From Rhodospirillales bacterium (GTDB lineage Bacteria > Pseudomonadota > Alphaproteobacteria > Rhodospirillales > Casp-alpha2), in contig JAEPQO010000001.1 in the NCBI GenBank assembly GCA_017640505.1, forward strand, positions 1,814,625 to 1,878,624: a stretch of 64,000 nt of DNA, read 5' to 3'. Numbering within the stretch: the first letter of the stretch is position 1; each line of letters opens with the position of its first letter. The position numbers and the translations under genes were made by a program. The notes beneath the pieces were generated by a model. The model was not told the origin of the DNA. It saw only the letters and a list, made by a program, of their open reading frames with translations, and made no database searches. Of this stretch, positions 7,850 to 16,865 are shown piece after piece.

Positions 7850-9766
7850 ATGAGCGACGAACCGGAAAACTGGGCATCGAAGGCGATCAAGTGGGTCGTG
7901 GTCGGCCTCGGCGTGTTCATGCTGCTGTCGATCTTCGGCGTGTTCGGCACGCAGGAAGCGCGGCAAACGATTCCCTATACCGAATTCAAGACCATGATCG
8001 AGGCCGGGCGCATCGGCGACGTGGCGTTCCGCGGCGACCGCATCGAGGGGCACCTGAACGACGGCACGGCGGCGCCCGGCGGGCAGCGGCCGACGGCGTT
8101 CGTCACCTACCTGCCGCCGGCGGGCAACGAGGAACTGTTGGCCGCACTCGAAAAACAGGGCATCAAGATACAATCCCTGCCGGTGTCGGACGGCGGCTCG
8201 TGGCTCGGCTCGTTGCTGCCGTGGCTACTGATCATGGTGTTCTGGTTCTATATCTGGCGCCGCATGATGGGTGGCGGCCTGCCGGGCGGGCTCGGCCGGG
8301 GCGCCGGCGATATCCTGCGCGGGCAGGTGCAGCCGATCGAAAAAGCGAAGGTGCCGACCGTCCGCTTCGCCGACGTGGCGGGACAGGAGAACGCCAAGCG
8401 CGAGGTCTCCGAGCCGCTGGAATTCCTGCGCGATCCGGAAAAGTATCAACGTCTCGGCGCCGAGGTGCCGCACGGCATTCTGCTGCAGGGGCCGCCCGGC
8501 ACCGGCAAGACGCTGATGGCGCGCGCGCTGGCGGGCGAGGCGGGCGTGCCGTTCTTCCACATGTCGGCGTCCGAATTCATCGAGATGTTCGTCGGCGTCG
8601 GTGCATCGCGCGTGCGCAACCTGTTCGACGAAGCCAAGAAGAATGCGCCCAGCATCGTCTTCATCGACGAGCTGGACAGCGTCGGGCGCGTGCGCGGCAC
8701 CGGGATCGGCGGCGGTCATGACGAGCGCGAACAGACACTCAATCAGATCCTGGCCGAGATGGACGGCTTCGAGGGTCACGAGGCGGTGGTCGTGCTCGCC
8801 GCGACCAACCGGCCCGACGTGCTCGACCCGGCGCTGTTGCGCCCGGGCCGCTTCGACCGCCACGTGACGCTGGAACTGCCGGACCTCAAGGGGCGTCAGG
8901 CGATCCTCGAGGTACATTGCCGCAAGGTGCCGCTGGCGCCAGAGGTCGACCTTGAGAGGGTTGCGGCGGCGACGCCCGGGTTCTCCGGCGCGGACCTCAA
9001 GAACCTGGTCAACGAGGCGGCGATGGCGGCGGCGCGCGAAAACCTGTCTGCGGTCGAGCCGCGTCACTTCGAGGAGATGCGCGACCGCATCATCATGGGC
9101 GCGGTGCGCACGCTGGCGATCCACGACGAGGAACGGCATCGCCTTGCCGTGCACGAGTCCGGCCACACGGCGGTGGCGTACTTCACGCCGGGCGCCGACC
9201 CGCTGCACAAGGTCACGATCATTCCGCGCGGCCGCTCGCTCGGCGGCACCCACCAGTTGCCGGAGATCGAGCGGCATACGCTTTCCGAGGAATACCTCAA
9301 GGCACGTCTTTCGGTGATCCTCGCCGGCCGTGCGGCAGAGCAGGTGTTCCTGGGATCCGTCAGTTCCGGTGCCGATGAAGATATCCGCATGGCGACGCAG
9401 ATCGCGCGCTCCATGGTCGGGCGCTGGGGCATGTCGGACGAGGTCGGCCCGGTCGACGTCCGCGAAAGCGACGAGCATCCGTTCCTCGGCCGCGAGATTG
9501 CGCAACCGCGCCAGTTCTCGGAGGAAACGGCGGCGGCCGCCGACCGAGCCGTGCGTGAATACCTGGTCGACGCCGAAGCCGAAGCGATCCGGATGATCGA
9601 GACGAACAAGGCCAAGATCGAACGCCTCATTTCCGACCTGGAAGAACGCGAGACGCTCGACCGCAACGAAATCGCCGTCTGCCTCGGTCCCAAGGAAGTC
9701 ACCGCCGGCAACGGCGGCAGCGCAGGGCGATCCGGGAAATCGGACGAAAGCGAAACCCGGCATTAG
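7850..9766 (+). CDS. ftsH: Membrane-bound AAA+ zinc metalloprotease, divergent FtsH
   Basis: 638 residues. FtsH degrades membrane and short-lived cytosolic proteins using ATP. TM1 spans about residues 14-32 and TM2 about 118-140 ([16 protein letters not shown]), with a periplasmic loop between. The AAA module follows: Walker A GPPGTGKT near residue 214, Walker [10 protein letters not shown] near 268, and arginine-finger region LLRPGRFDR near 328. The protease zinc site is HESGH near residue 432, with ALATION-equivalent [14 protein letters not shown] carrying the distal acidic ligand. A canonical alphaproteobacterial FtsH usually has HEAGH and a different N-terminus, so this may be a second paralogue. 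It is flanked on both sides by the same palindromic repeat. No strong ribosome site is visible before the ATG. Confidence 0.9.
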   Translation: MSDEPENWASKAIKWVVVGLGVFMLLSIFGVFGTQEARQTIPYTEFKTMIEAGRIGDVAFRGDRIEGHLNDGTAAPGGQRPTAFVTYLPPAGNEELLAALEKQGIKIQSLPVSDGGSWLGSLLPWLLIMVFWFYIWRRMMGGGLPGGLGRGAGDILRGQVQPIEKAKVPTVRFADVAGQENAKREVSEPLEFLRDPEKYQRLGAEVPHGILLQGPPGTGKTLMARALAGEAGVPFFHMSASEFIEMFVGVGASRVRNLFDEAKKNAPSIVFIDELDSVGRVRGTGIGGGHDEREQTLNQILAEMDGFEGHEAVVVLAATNRPDVLDPALLRPGRFDRHVTLELPDLKGRQAILEVHCRKVPLAPEVDLERVAAATPGFSGADLKNLVNEAAMAAARENLSAVEPRHFEEMRDRIIMGAVRTLAIHDEERHRLAVHESGHTAVAYFTPGADPLHKVTIIPRGRSLGGTHQLPEIERHTLSEEYLKARLSVILAGRAAEQVFLGSVSSGADEDIRMATQIARSMVGRWGMSDEVGPVDVRESDEHPFLGREIAQPRQFSEETAAAADRAVREYLVDAEAEAIRMIETNKAKIERLISDLEERETLDRNEIAVCLGPKEVTAGNGGSAGRSGKSDESETRH

Positions 9767-9771
9767 TTTTT

Positions 9772-9878
9772 CCCCTCACCCGGCTCGCGTCGCTCGCCAC
9801 CCTCTCCCCAGGGAGAGGGACAATGACGGTCGATCTACGAGAGTTCCCTCTCCCTTGGGAGAGGGACAGGGTGAGGGG
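9772..9878. repeat. Palindromic intergenic repeat, copy 2
   Basis: Outer 10-bp arms (CCCCTCACCC 9772-9781, GGGTGAGGGG 9869-9878) enclose two near-identical hairpins, CCCTCTCCC/GGGAGAGGG. The plan matches the copy at 7672-7781, including a shared GTCG...GAGAGT spacer. It lies directly after ftsH and could also end its transcript. Confidence 0.88.
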
Positions 9879-9971
9879 CATGCTTTTCAAATTGACCTGA
9901 ATCATTGTGTGGAATTCGGCACGCGCATATCTAAGCCGTAACGTTCACGTCTTTAATTGAAGAGGCATGAC

Positions 9972-10895
9972 ATGCGCGATCCCTATGACATCCTCGGGGT
10001 CCCGAAAACCGCGTCGGCGGACGAGATCCGCAAGGCCTACCGCAAGCTGGCCAAGGAGTGCCATCCCGATCTGCATCCGGGCGACGAGAAGGCCGAACGC
10101 CGGTTCAAGGAAATCAGCGGTGCCCACGGCCTGCTGTCGGACCCCGACAAACGCAAACGCTTCGATGCCGGCGAGATCGACGCCGAAGGCCACGAACGGC
10201 CCGAGCACGCGTACTACCGCACCTATGCCGACGGCGGCGACGGTGCCAAGTACGCGCGTTACGGCGCGAGCGGCGGGTACGAGGACATGAGCGACATCTT
10301 CCGCGATCTGTTCGGCGAGGGCCGCGGCCCCGGCCGTGGCGGTGAAGGCCTGAAGATGCGCGGCGGCGATATCAGCTACACCCTCGACGTGTCCTTCCTG
10401 GATGCCGCGCGGGGCACCAAGCGGCGCGCGACGATGGCCGACGGCAAGACGCTCGATATCTCCATTCCCGAAGGCGTGCGCGACCGCCAGACGCTGCGCC
10501 TCAAGGGCAAGGGCATGCCGGGGATCGGCGGCGGCCCGCCGGGCGACGCTTATATCGAGGTGCATATTCAGCCGCACGCGTTCTTCACCCGCAAGGACAT
10601 GAACGTGCACATGACGTTGCCCATCTCGCTGCGCGAGGCCGTGCTCGGCGGCAAGGTGAAGGTGCCGACGGTATCGGGCACGGTTGAGATGACGGTGCCG
10701 AAGAATGCCAACACAGGCACGACGCTCAGGCTTAAGGGGCGGGGCATCCTCGATCCGAAGAGCAAGCAGAAGGGCGATCAGTACGTGCGTCTCGACGTCG
10801 TGCTGCCGGACGAGCCCGACGCCGACCTGACCGCGTTCGTGGAAAACTGGGCGGCGGGCAAAAAGCACGATCCCCGCAAAGGGATGGAGGCCTGA
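9972..10895 (+). CDS. cbpA: DnaJ-family co-chaperone CbpA
   Basis: 307 residues from the ATG at 9972 (AGAGG seven bases upstream). An N-terminal J domain (residues 1-70) carries the HPD motif in ECHPDLHPGD, which stimulates DnaK ATPase. A G-rich linker follows, then a DnaJ C-terminal substrate-binding region from about residue 135 to 290 (VPTVSGTVEMTVP, LRLKGRGI). There is no cysteine-rich zinc domain, so it is CbpA rather than DnaJ. The next gene is its modulator CbpM, starting two bases after the stop. Confidence 0.92.
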   Translation: MRDPYDILGVPKTASADEIRKAYRKLAKECHPDLHPGDEKAERRFKEISGAHGLLSDPDKRKRFDAGEIDAEGHERPEHAYYRTYADGGDGAKYARYGASGGYEDMSDIFRDLFGEGRGPGRGGEGLKMRGGDISYTLDVSFLDAARGTKRRATMADGKTLDISIPEGVRDRQTLRLKGKGMPGIGGGPPGDAYIEVHIQPHAFFTRKDMNVHMTLPISLREAVLGGKVKVPTVSGTVEMTVPKNANTGTTLRLKGRGILDPKSKQKGDQYVRLDVVLPDEPDADLTAFVENWAAGKKHDPRKGMEA

Positions 10896-10897
10896 CG

Positions 10898-11236
10898 ATG
10901 ATACGCTACGAGCAGATTTTCGAAGAGATCGAGGGGCTCGATGCCGAAGCGCTCACGCGCTGGATCGAGCGCGGCTGGGTGCGTCCCGAAGGCGAGGGCG
11001 AGGCCCGGGCGTTCACCGATACAGACGTCGCGCGGGTGCGCCTGATCCGGGAATGCCGGGTCGAGATGGAGATTGATGCCGACGCCATGCCGGTGGTGCT
11101 GTCGCTTCTGGATCAGTTGCACGGCGTGCGGCGCGAGCTGCTGGCTCTTTCCGACGCGGTCGCCGGTCAGACCGACGATATCCGGCGCGATATCCTCGAA
11201 CACGCGATGAAGGGCATCGGCGGGCGGCGGTCGTAA
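10898..11236 (+). CDS. cbpM: Chaperone modulator CbpM (MerR-like)
   Basis: 112 residues. The N-terminal half resembles a MerR helix-turn-helix (LTRWIERGWVRPEGE, then FTDTDVARVRLIREC), and a helical C-terminus follows. CbpM binds the J domain of CbpA and blocks its interaction with DnaK. The two-base spacing after cbpA fits a partner protein made from the same mRNA. A stand-alone transcription regulator is unlikely given the pairing. Confidence 0.85.
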   Translation: MIRYEQIFEEIEGLDAEALTRWIERGWVRPEGEGEARAFTDTDVARVRLIRECRVEMEIDADAMPVVLSLLDQLHGVRRELLALSDAVAGQTDDIRRDILEHAMKGIGGRRS

Positions 11237-11346
11237 TTCTGCACCGCCGCATCCTTGCCTCAAAAATCCACTGATTCACGTATCGCCTGTGGACTCCGGC
11301 GCGAGTCGGCGCAATGATGGGCCGGTCCAGTATGGAGGAGGGGGAC

Positions 11347-13212
11347 GTGCGGCAGAATCTCGCACAGAAGACCTACGACGTGTTCATCCTCGAGGGTGAA
11401 CGTTGGCTCGTCGATTCACACCACGATGTCCGGTCCGCGGCGGTTGAACGGGCCGAAGTGCTTCTCGGCGAGAAGCGCTTCGAGGGCGTTCGTGTCGTGG
11501 CCGAGAGCCAGCGCACCGGTGAAGAGGAAATCGTTCTCGAGGAGCTGATCGAGCTCAGCGACAAGCCGGTCAAGATCGTCCCCATCGAGGAAGCGCCCGT
11601 TTGCGACAAGATCGGCGATTATTACAGGTTCCCGGCACGCCAGGCGGCCGGCCGGCTGCTGCGTGAACTGCTGGAGCAAAAGGGCTGTACCGCCCTTGAG
11701 CTGGCCTTCGATTACGGCATGCTCCGGTTGCTGGAGCGCGACGACAAGCTGTTTCCGGCGGCGATGAGCCGGATCGGCGTGATCCAGGCCAAGAAGACGG
11801 GCCAGAAACCGGCTGCGCGCAACGATCAGCTTTACGCTGCGTTCGAGCAGATCAAGGAGAACGCGCGTGTCGTCGGCGAAGATCCCACGCGTCTCGGTTA
11901 TTTGCAGAACCTCGACTTTACGGGGCTTGTCGCCAAGGCGCCGAAGGGCGACGGGCGCGACACATACGTCTTGGGTGCACTGGCGCTGGGGCTGCAGAAA
12001 CGCGGCGACTGGTCCGACAAGCTGGCGCTGCTGATCGATCTGGGCGGGAAAACCTCCGACGAGCTGGTGGAGGCGTTTCTGGACGGCGCGGCAGCGGAAA
12101 TTCTCGACAGCCCGACCGCCGTTGCGGATCTGTTCGGCGGTTTCGCGGACTCGGTGTCGGCCATTCGCGACATGGTCCAGCTGACGCAGGGCCGCTGCAA
12201 GACACGAAATCCACGCTCCTGCATCGAGGAATTCAACGCTTTCATGGCGTCCAGGCCGATGCCGAAGACGGCGGACGTGTTGCTGGGCAAGGCCGCCAAG
12301 ACCATCGGCGGCATTCGTCCGTTGACGCGCGAAGGGGTCGCGGCCGATCAGGACGCGCTGCGCGGCCTGATCCGCGAAATGACCTTGCCCGCCGGGCTTG
12401 CCGGCGGTTCCGAGATGGCCGGCGCGGTGGTCGGCAGGGCGCGGATCGCTTTCGCCAATCCGGACGACCTGTCGGCCGAGCAAGCGATCAGCCAGGTCCT
12501 TGCCCTGTTGCCGTACCGGGCGGTCCGTCTCGGCTTCCTGCTCGATATGATCGGCTCGCCGATTGGCCAGAAGAACGAGCAGGCGGTGCTGAATGTGATG
12601 GCCCGGCTGGTGCAGCAGTTGACCTCGCTGTCTTCGCTTGTGCCCGCGGATATGCCGCGCACGCAGGTGGCCGACGTGATGGCCGCGCTGAAGGAAAAGA
12701 TGGCATCAGACGCCCTGCCGGAAAAATGGCGTGCGTTGTTTACAGATACGCTGGACCGGCTGGTGTCCCGCGACGGCGAGGCAAAGCAGGGAAATCCGGC
12801 GGCGGAAGATGGATCCGCCGTCGTCTTTAAAATGGAGGGTGCGACCGTGACGAACAATAAGATCGAACGGCGCGACGTCGAGGAGGGTGAAATCCTCTTC
12901 GAGGAAGGCGACACCGCCAGCGAGGCCTATCTGGTCATGGACGGTCAGGTGCAGGTCTACCGGAAATCCGGCAACGAAGAGGTCGTGCTCGCGACCCTCG
13001 GCCGCGGCGACATCCTCGGTGAAATGTCCCTGATCGATAATCAGCCGCGCATGGCGTCGGCGCGCGTGGTCGGCAAGGCGAAGATGATGATCATCACGCA
13101 GGACGATCTGGCGGCGCGCCTCGGCAAACTGGGTGCTGACGACAAGGTGCTGCGCCGCCTGATCGATGTGTTCGTCGACCGCCTTCGCGGTCAGGCGCGG
13201 CTGCACGAATAG
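11347..13212 (+). CDS. Large protein with C-terminal cyclic-nucleotide-binding domain; N-terminus of unknown family
   Basis: 621 residues from the GTG at 11347, chosen because GGAGGAGGGGG lies directly upstream. ATG codons at 11314, 11317 and 11332 lack ribosome sites. Residues about 505-615 form a cNMP-binding beta roll: EGEILFEEGDTASEAYLVMDG, then LGRGDILGEMSLIDNQPRMAS, the phosphate-binding cassette position. No DNA-binding helix follows, so it is not a Crp/Fnr activator. The first 500 residues are soluble and mostly helical and match nothing I recognise; KTYDVFILEGERWLVDSHHD near the N-terminus may be a small beta domain. It could be a cyclic-nucleotide-controlled signalling protein. Confidence 0.75.
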   Translation: MRQNLAQKTYDVFILEGERWLVDSHHDVRSAAVERAEVLLGEKRFEGVRVVAESQRTGEEEIVLEELIELSDKPVKIVPIEEAPVCDKIGDYYRFPARQAAGRLLRELLEQKGCTALELAFDYGMLRLLERDDKLFPAAMSRIGVIQAKKTGQKPAARNDQLYAAFEQIKENARVVGEDPTRLGYLQNLDFTGLVAKAPKGDGRDTYVLGALALGLQKRGDWSDKLALLIDLGGKTSDELVEAFLDGAAAEILDSPTAVADLFGGFADSVSAIRDMVQLTQGRCKTRNPRSCIEEFNAFMASRPMPKTADVLLGKAAKTIGGIRPLTREGVAADQDALRGLIREMTLPAGLAGGSEMAGAVVGRARIAFANPDDLSAEQAISQVLALLPYRAVRLGFLLDMIGSPIGQKNEQAVLNVMARLVQQLTSLSSLVPADMPRTQVADVMAALKEKMASDALPEKWRALFTDTLDRLVSRDGEAKQGNPAAEDGSAVVFKMEGATVTNNKIERRDVEEGEILFEEGDTASEAYLVMDGQVQVYRKSGNEEVVLATLGRGDILGEMSLIDNQPRMASARVVGKAKMMIITQDDLAARLGKLGADDKVLRRLIDVFVDRLRGQARLHE

Positions 13213-13225
13213 GCTTTAACGGGCG

Positions 13226-13642
13226 CTACAATCCTTCTGCCCGGTCGGTCTCGAACCCGGGCAAATCATCATCGATTTTCGACCATGTCACGCGCGATCG
13301 CGTATAGCTCTGATAAGTGGGTTTAACCACGCCTGGGTCATCCAGCGCGCCCGCTTTGATATAGATCCTTTCGGGATACGCCGGCGAAGAGGTATAGAGC
13401 GGCGCGCCGCAGTCCGCACAGAAGTGCCGCGTGATGGCCTGGCCGCTGTCGGCGGTCTTAGTATAGGTTTTCGGCGTGCCCTTGGTAATCTCGAACCCGT
13501 CGGCGGCGAGGCCGATGGAAATGTTGAACGCGCTGCCGGTGGTCTTGCGGCAGTCGGTGCAGTGGCAATAGGCCGCGTCGGCCATGTCTCCCGAGTACGC
13601 AAAGGTAACATTGCCGCACAGGCATGATCCGGTGATGCTCAT
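13226..13642 (-). CDS. GFA-family (Mss4-like fold) zinc protein
   Basis: 138 residues. The zinc-binding cysteines of the glutathione-dependent formaldehyde-activating family are all visible: CLCGN near residue 7, CHCTDCRK near residue 29 and CADCG near residue 80. The family is annotated from one formaldehyde-glutathione enzyme, but most members have unknown substrates. Its start overlaps the end of the EamA gene by four bases (ATGA), so it is the last gene of the IclR-kinase-enolase-EamA operon. Confidence 0.85.
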   Translation of the reverse strand: MSITGSCLCGNVTFAYSGDMADAAYCHCTDCRKTTGSAFNISIGLAADGFEITKGTPKTYTKTADSGQAITRHFCADCGAPLYTSSPAYPERIYIKAGALDDPGVVKPTYQSYTRSRVTWSKIDDDLPGFETDRAEGL

Positions 13643-14523
13643 GAGAGGTCTTTTCCTTTCGACTTTTCCCGCTTCGGTCCCAGCAGGACGGTGCCGGCGA
13701 CGCCGATCATGATGAGGATCATGCCGGCGCCGCGCAGTGTGCCGAAACTTTCGCCGAAAACCAGGTAAGAGGCCAGCACCCCTGCGATCGGCGCGAACAG
13801 GGCGAACGGCGTCACCATGACGGCGGGATATGTGTTCAGCAGCCGGCCCCAGATGGCGAAGGCGACGGTCGTCGACACGATGCCGAGGTAGCCGAGCGAC
13901 AGCAGGCTGATCATCGACGCATTCTGGAACGTCGCGATCAGGTCGAAGCTGTCGCCGAACAGCCACGACACCGCAAACGCCGGCAGCGGCGGTACGATAC
14001 TGAGCCAGATCATCAGCGCCAGCATGTCGACGTGGCCGAGCCGTTTCAGGATGTTGTTGCCGACGGCCCAGCTGAGCGCGCCGGAAAGAGTCAGGCACAG
14101 CCCCAGGTACGTCAGTTCGCCGCCGACGCTGGCGAACACGAGGCCGAGACCGATGAAGGCGATGGCGACGGCGGATATCTGCTTGGTCGTCGGAATCTCG
14201 CGCAGCACCAGCGCGGCGATGATGATGGTAAACAGCGCCTGCGTGTGCGTCGCGACCGATGCCAGCCCCGGCGGCATGCCGGCCTTGTACGAAAAGAACA
14301 GGAACATGAACTGGCCGGTGAACAGGAACAGCCCGAGCGCGATCAGCAGCGTCCAGGGGATGTCCGGCTTTCTGACGAAGAAAAGCGGCAATGCCGCCAG
14401 CACGAAGCGGAACCCGGTCAGTTGCGAGGGTGTGAAGCTCTGCAGTGCGAACTCGGTTGCAATGAAGGCGACGCCCCATGTCACGGCGACCAGAATGGCC
14501 AGTATGACATCGGTGGGCTTCAT
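13639..14523 (-). CDS. EamA-family (DMT) metabolite exporter
   Basis: 294 residues with ten hydrophobic segments in two repeats of five, as in RhaT/EamA transporters. The N-terminal repeat begins LAILVAVTWGVAFIATEFAL, and the C-terminal repeat has the SLLSLGYLGIVSTTVAFAIW and MVTPFALFAPIAGVLASYLV blocks typical of the family. Such proteins export amino acids or other small metabolites. Position inside an operon with a kinase and an enolase-like protein suggests it moves a pathway intermediate or precursor, but the substrate cannot be read from sequence. Confidence 0.85.
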   Translation of the reverse strand: MKPTDVILAILVAVTWGVAFIATEFALQSFTPSQLTGFRFVLAALPLFFVRKPDIPWTLLIALGLFLFTGQFMFLFFSYKAGMPPGLASVATHTQALFTIIIAALVLREIPTTKQISAVAIAFIGLGLVFASVGGELTYLGLCLTLSGALSWAVGNNILKRLGHVDMLALMIWLSIVPPLPAFAVSWLFGDSFDLIATFQNASMISLLSLGYLGIVSTTVAFAIWGRLLNTYPAVMVTPFALFAPIAGVLASYLVFGESFGTLRGAGMILIMIGVAGTVLLGPKREKSKGKDLS

Positions 14524-14535
14524 GCCGTCAGCGGA

Positions 14536-15828
14536 TCAGCGCCACTGGAACGCGGACCGGGGCATCAGCGGGCCGTCCCGGTCGGGCAGCGTATCGGCGA
14601 TCCGGAGGCCTTCGTTCCACTTCACCATGCGTTCGGAGCGCGTAAAGGAGCCGACCTTCAGCTGCGGCGCGCCCCAGCCGACGGCAAGATGCACGATGGT
14701 GCTGTCTTCCGTCTCGCCGGAGCGGGCGGAGACGATGCGTCCCATGCCCGCCTTTTCGGCGGCGTCGAAGGCCGCCTTGGCCTCGGTCAGGGTGCCCGCC
14801 TGATTGGGCTTGCACAGCAGCGCGTTGCAGAGCTTGTCCTTGGCGGCGGCGCGGACGCGGTCCGCGTTCGTGACCAGCGCATCGTCGCCGACGACCTGGG
14901 CGTTGTCACCGACGGCCCAGGTGAATTTCATCAAACCGTCCGGGTCGTCCTCGCCCAGCGGGTCTTCGATCGACACCACCGGATAGCGTTCCATCCAGTC
15001 GACCATCATCGCGCAGAGCTCTTCGCTCGAGAGTTCGCGGTCGTCCTTTGCGAGGGTATATTTGCCGTTCTCGCCGAATTCCGACGCGGCGATGTCGAGC
15101 GAGATGGAGACTTCCTGGCCCGGCGTGAAGCCCGCCCCCTCGATGGCGCGGACGAGGGTTTCCATCGCTTCTTCGTTGGTGTCGAAGTCGGGCCAGTAAC
15201 CGCCTTCATCGGCAACGCCCGCGAGCTTGCCGGCATCGGCCATGATGCGCCCGGCGCTCAGGTAGACTTCCGCCGTCCAGTCGAGGGCTTCGCGAAAGCT
15301 TTTGGCGCCGGTGGCGATGACCATGAAGTCCTGCACGTCGACGCGGCGCGATGCGTGCGCGCCGCCGCCGAAGATCTGAATTTCCGGCAACGGAAGCGAG
15401 ACGTCGCCGTCGGCGCTGCCGCGCAGATACTGCCACAGCGGCACGCCTTCGTACGCGGCGGCGGCGTGGGCAAGCGCCATGCTGGTGGCGACCGTCGCGT
15501 TGCCACCGAGGCGCTGCTTGTTCTTGGTGCCGTCGAGTTCGATCATGAACTTGTCGAGCCGTTCCTGCTCGCGCACATCCTGCCCCTTCAGGACTTCGGC
15601 GATCTCTATGTCGACCGCCTTCACGGCACCCGTGACGTCCCAGCCGCCGAAGGTCTTGCCGCCGTCGCGAAGATCAATGGCTTCGAAGCGGCCGCGCGAA
15701 GCGCCGGCCGGGGCGATGGCGATGCCCTTTGCACCGCCGTCGAGTTCGACCTCGACCTCGACCGTGGGGCGGCCACGGGAATCCCATACCCGGCGCGCAT
15801 GGATGTTGTTGATGGAATACTTGGCCAT
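14536..15828 (-). CDS. Enolase-superfamily paralogue with altered active site
   Basis: 430 residues, canonical enolase length and colinear with enolase throughout. Conserved: S44 of the mobile loop, H158 in GGGAHAS, E in VADEGGYWP, D in SLDIAASEF, E in SIEDPLGEDD, D in VVGDDALVTN, K in LLCKPNQAG, and K391 in PQLKVGS. Changed relative to yeast enolase 1: SGAST reads AGASR (residues 41-45), E168 is D167, and H373 of SHRSG is A368 (SARSG). A true glycolytic enolase keeps that histidine. The gene lies 12 bases before EamA and 29 after a kinase gene, so it probably acts on a phosphorylated hydroxyacid made by that kinase. Automatic annotation as phosphopyruvate hydratase should be treated with caution. 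Confidence 0.82.
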   Translation of the reverse strand: MAKYSINNIHARRVWDSRGRPTVEVEVELDGGAKGIAIAPAGASRGRFEAIDLRDGGKTFGGWDVTGAVKAVDIEIAEVLKGQDVREQERLDKFMIELDGTKNKQRLGGNATVATSMALAHAAAAYEGVPLWQYLRGSADGDVSLPLPEIQIFGGGAHASRRVDVQDFMVIATGAKSFREALDWTAEVYLSAGRIMADAGKLAGVADEGGYWPDFDTNEEAMETLVRAIEGAGFTPGQEVSISLDIAASEFGENGKYTLAKDDRELSSEELCAMMVDWMERYPVVSIEDPLGEDDPDGLMKFTWAVGDNAQVVGDDALVTNADRVRAAAKDKLCNALLCKPNQAGTLTEAKAAFDAAEKAGMGRIVSARSGETEDSTIVHLAVGWGAPQLKVGSFTRSERMVKWNEGLRIADTLPDRDGPLMPRSAFQWR

Positions 15829-15857
15829 TGATGATCTTCCCTTCGCGGCGAGGCGGT

Positions 15858-16865
15858 TTATTGGTTTTTATTCAGGTGCGCGTGCCACCCGTGACAGATG
15901 TCTATCGGATGATCGGCGGGATTTGTCAAAAACTCGCGGGCGACGGTGCGGACATGTTCCTTGTCGGCGTCCGCCGTGATGTACTCGGCGGGCGACTTGC
16001 CGTCGACCCGCGCCAGGAAAAGCCCCGCCAGCAGATGCGCCGTGCGCTTCGGGATGGCACGGTCCGCGATATCGGTGGTGGCAGCCTCGTAGGATGCTGT
16101 GAGCGCTTCGAAGCACGCTTTGAAACCGGGCCGGGCCGACGGTGCCCACAGGCATTTCAGCAAAAGGTGATTGAGGCAGAACGCAAGGTCGAACGCCGGA
16201 TCGCCGAACCACGCGCATTCCGCATCCAGAAACACCGGGCCGTCGGGGCCGATCAGGATGTTTTTTGGGCTGACGTCGCCATGGACCAGGGCAACCTTGT
16301 TGGACGCCGTGATGTCGGCAAGCTCGCGGAGCCGGTCCGCCACGTCCGGGCAACGTTCGGCGGTCGCCAGCAGGTAGGGTTCCAGGCGGATCGCGTGAAA
16401 AATCTCGTCATTGTCGAAGCGCGCCGGGATATCGGGGTCCGTGGACGTTGCCGTATGGATGCGGCCAAGGATGTCACCGACGGCGGCGGCGTTTTCCGGT
16501 TCGGCAACGCCGTCGCGCAGCAGCGTTTTCCACACCGGTGCCGTCTCCGGTTCAATGTAGGTCATCGCGAACAGGCCGGTCTCCGGATCGTGAAAGATCA
16601 CGTCCGGCACGGCGCTGGGGGCGATGGCCCGCACCGTCTGCATCCACGCGACCTCGAATGCGTTTCTGGACACCGGCGCGTGCCAGTCATCGGCAACCTT
16701 GAGCTTGGCCAGCGCGCGCTTGACACAGACCGGCCCGGACGCCAGATCGATCCGCCAGATATCGGAGCTGACACCGCCGGTGAGCGGCGTGCAGTCAGGA
16801 TCTTCGCCGGGTGTCAGCACACCGCCGGCCCTGAGGGCATCCAGAATGTCGTCGGGTTTCGGCAT
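15858..16865 (-). CDS. APH/choline-kinase-like small-molecule phosphotransferase
   Basis: 335 residues with a protein-kinase-like fold. The N-terminal lobe has PVCVKRALAKLKV with the ATP-binding lysine. The catalytic Brenner motif is LVHGDVSPKNILI near residue 217, and the metal-binding FLDAECAWFGDPAFDLAF follows near residue 237. Members phosphorylate aminoglycosides, choline, homoserine, methylthioribose and other small alcohols. The start abuts the stop of the IclR gene, and the enolase-like gene follows 29 bases later. An antibiotic-resistance role is unlikely in this operon; a sugar-acid or amino-alcohol kinase fits better. Substrate unknown. Confidence 0.8.
   Translation of the reverse strand: MPKPDDILDALRAGGVLTPGEDPDCTPLTGGVSSDIWRIDLASGPVCVKRALAKLKVADDWHAPVSRNAFEVAWMQTVRAIAPSAVPDVIFHDPETGLFAMTYIEPETAPVWKTLLRDGVAEPENAAAVGDILGRIHTATSTDPDIPARFDNDEIFHAIRLEPYLLATAERCPDVADRLRELADITASNKVALVHGDVSPKNILIGPDGPVFLDAECAWFGDPAFDLAFCLNHLLLKCLWAPSARPGFKACFEALTASYEAATTDIADRAIPKRTAHLLAGLFLARVDGKSPAEYITADADKEHVRTVAREFLTNPADHPIDICHGWHAHLNKNQ

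Noticed and set aside
8225-9763. 512-codon minus-strand frame inside ftsH
   Set aside because: Shadow frame of a well-supported gene in GC-rich DNA; no recognisable domain.
14536-15828. Calling this gene the glycolytic enolase (eno)
   Set aside because: The active-site H373 equivalent is alanine and the operon context is not that of eno, so it is listed as a paralogue.
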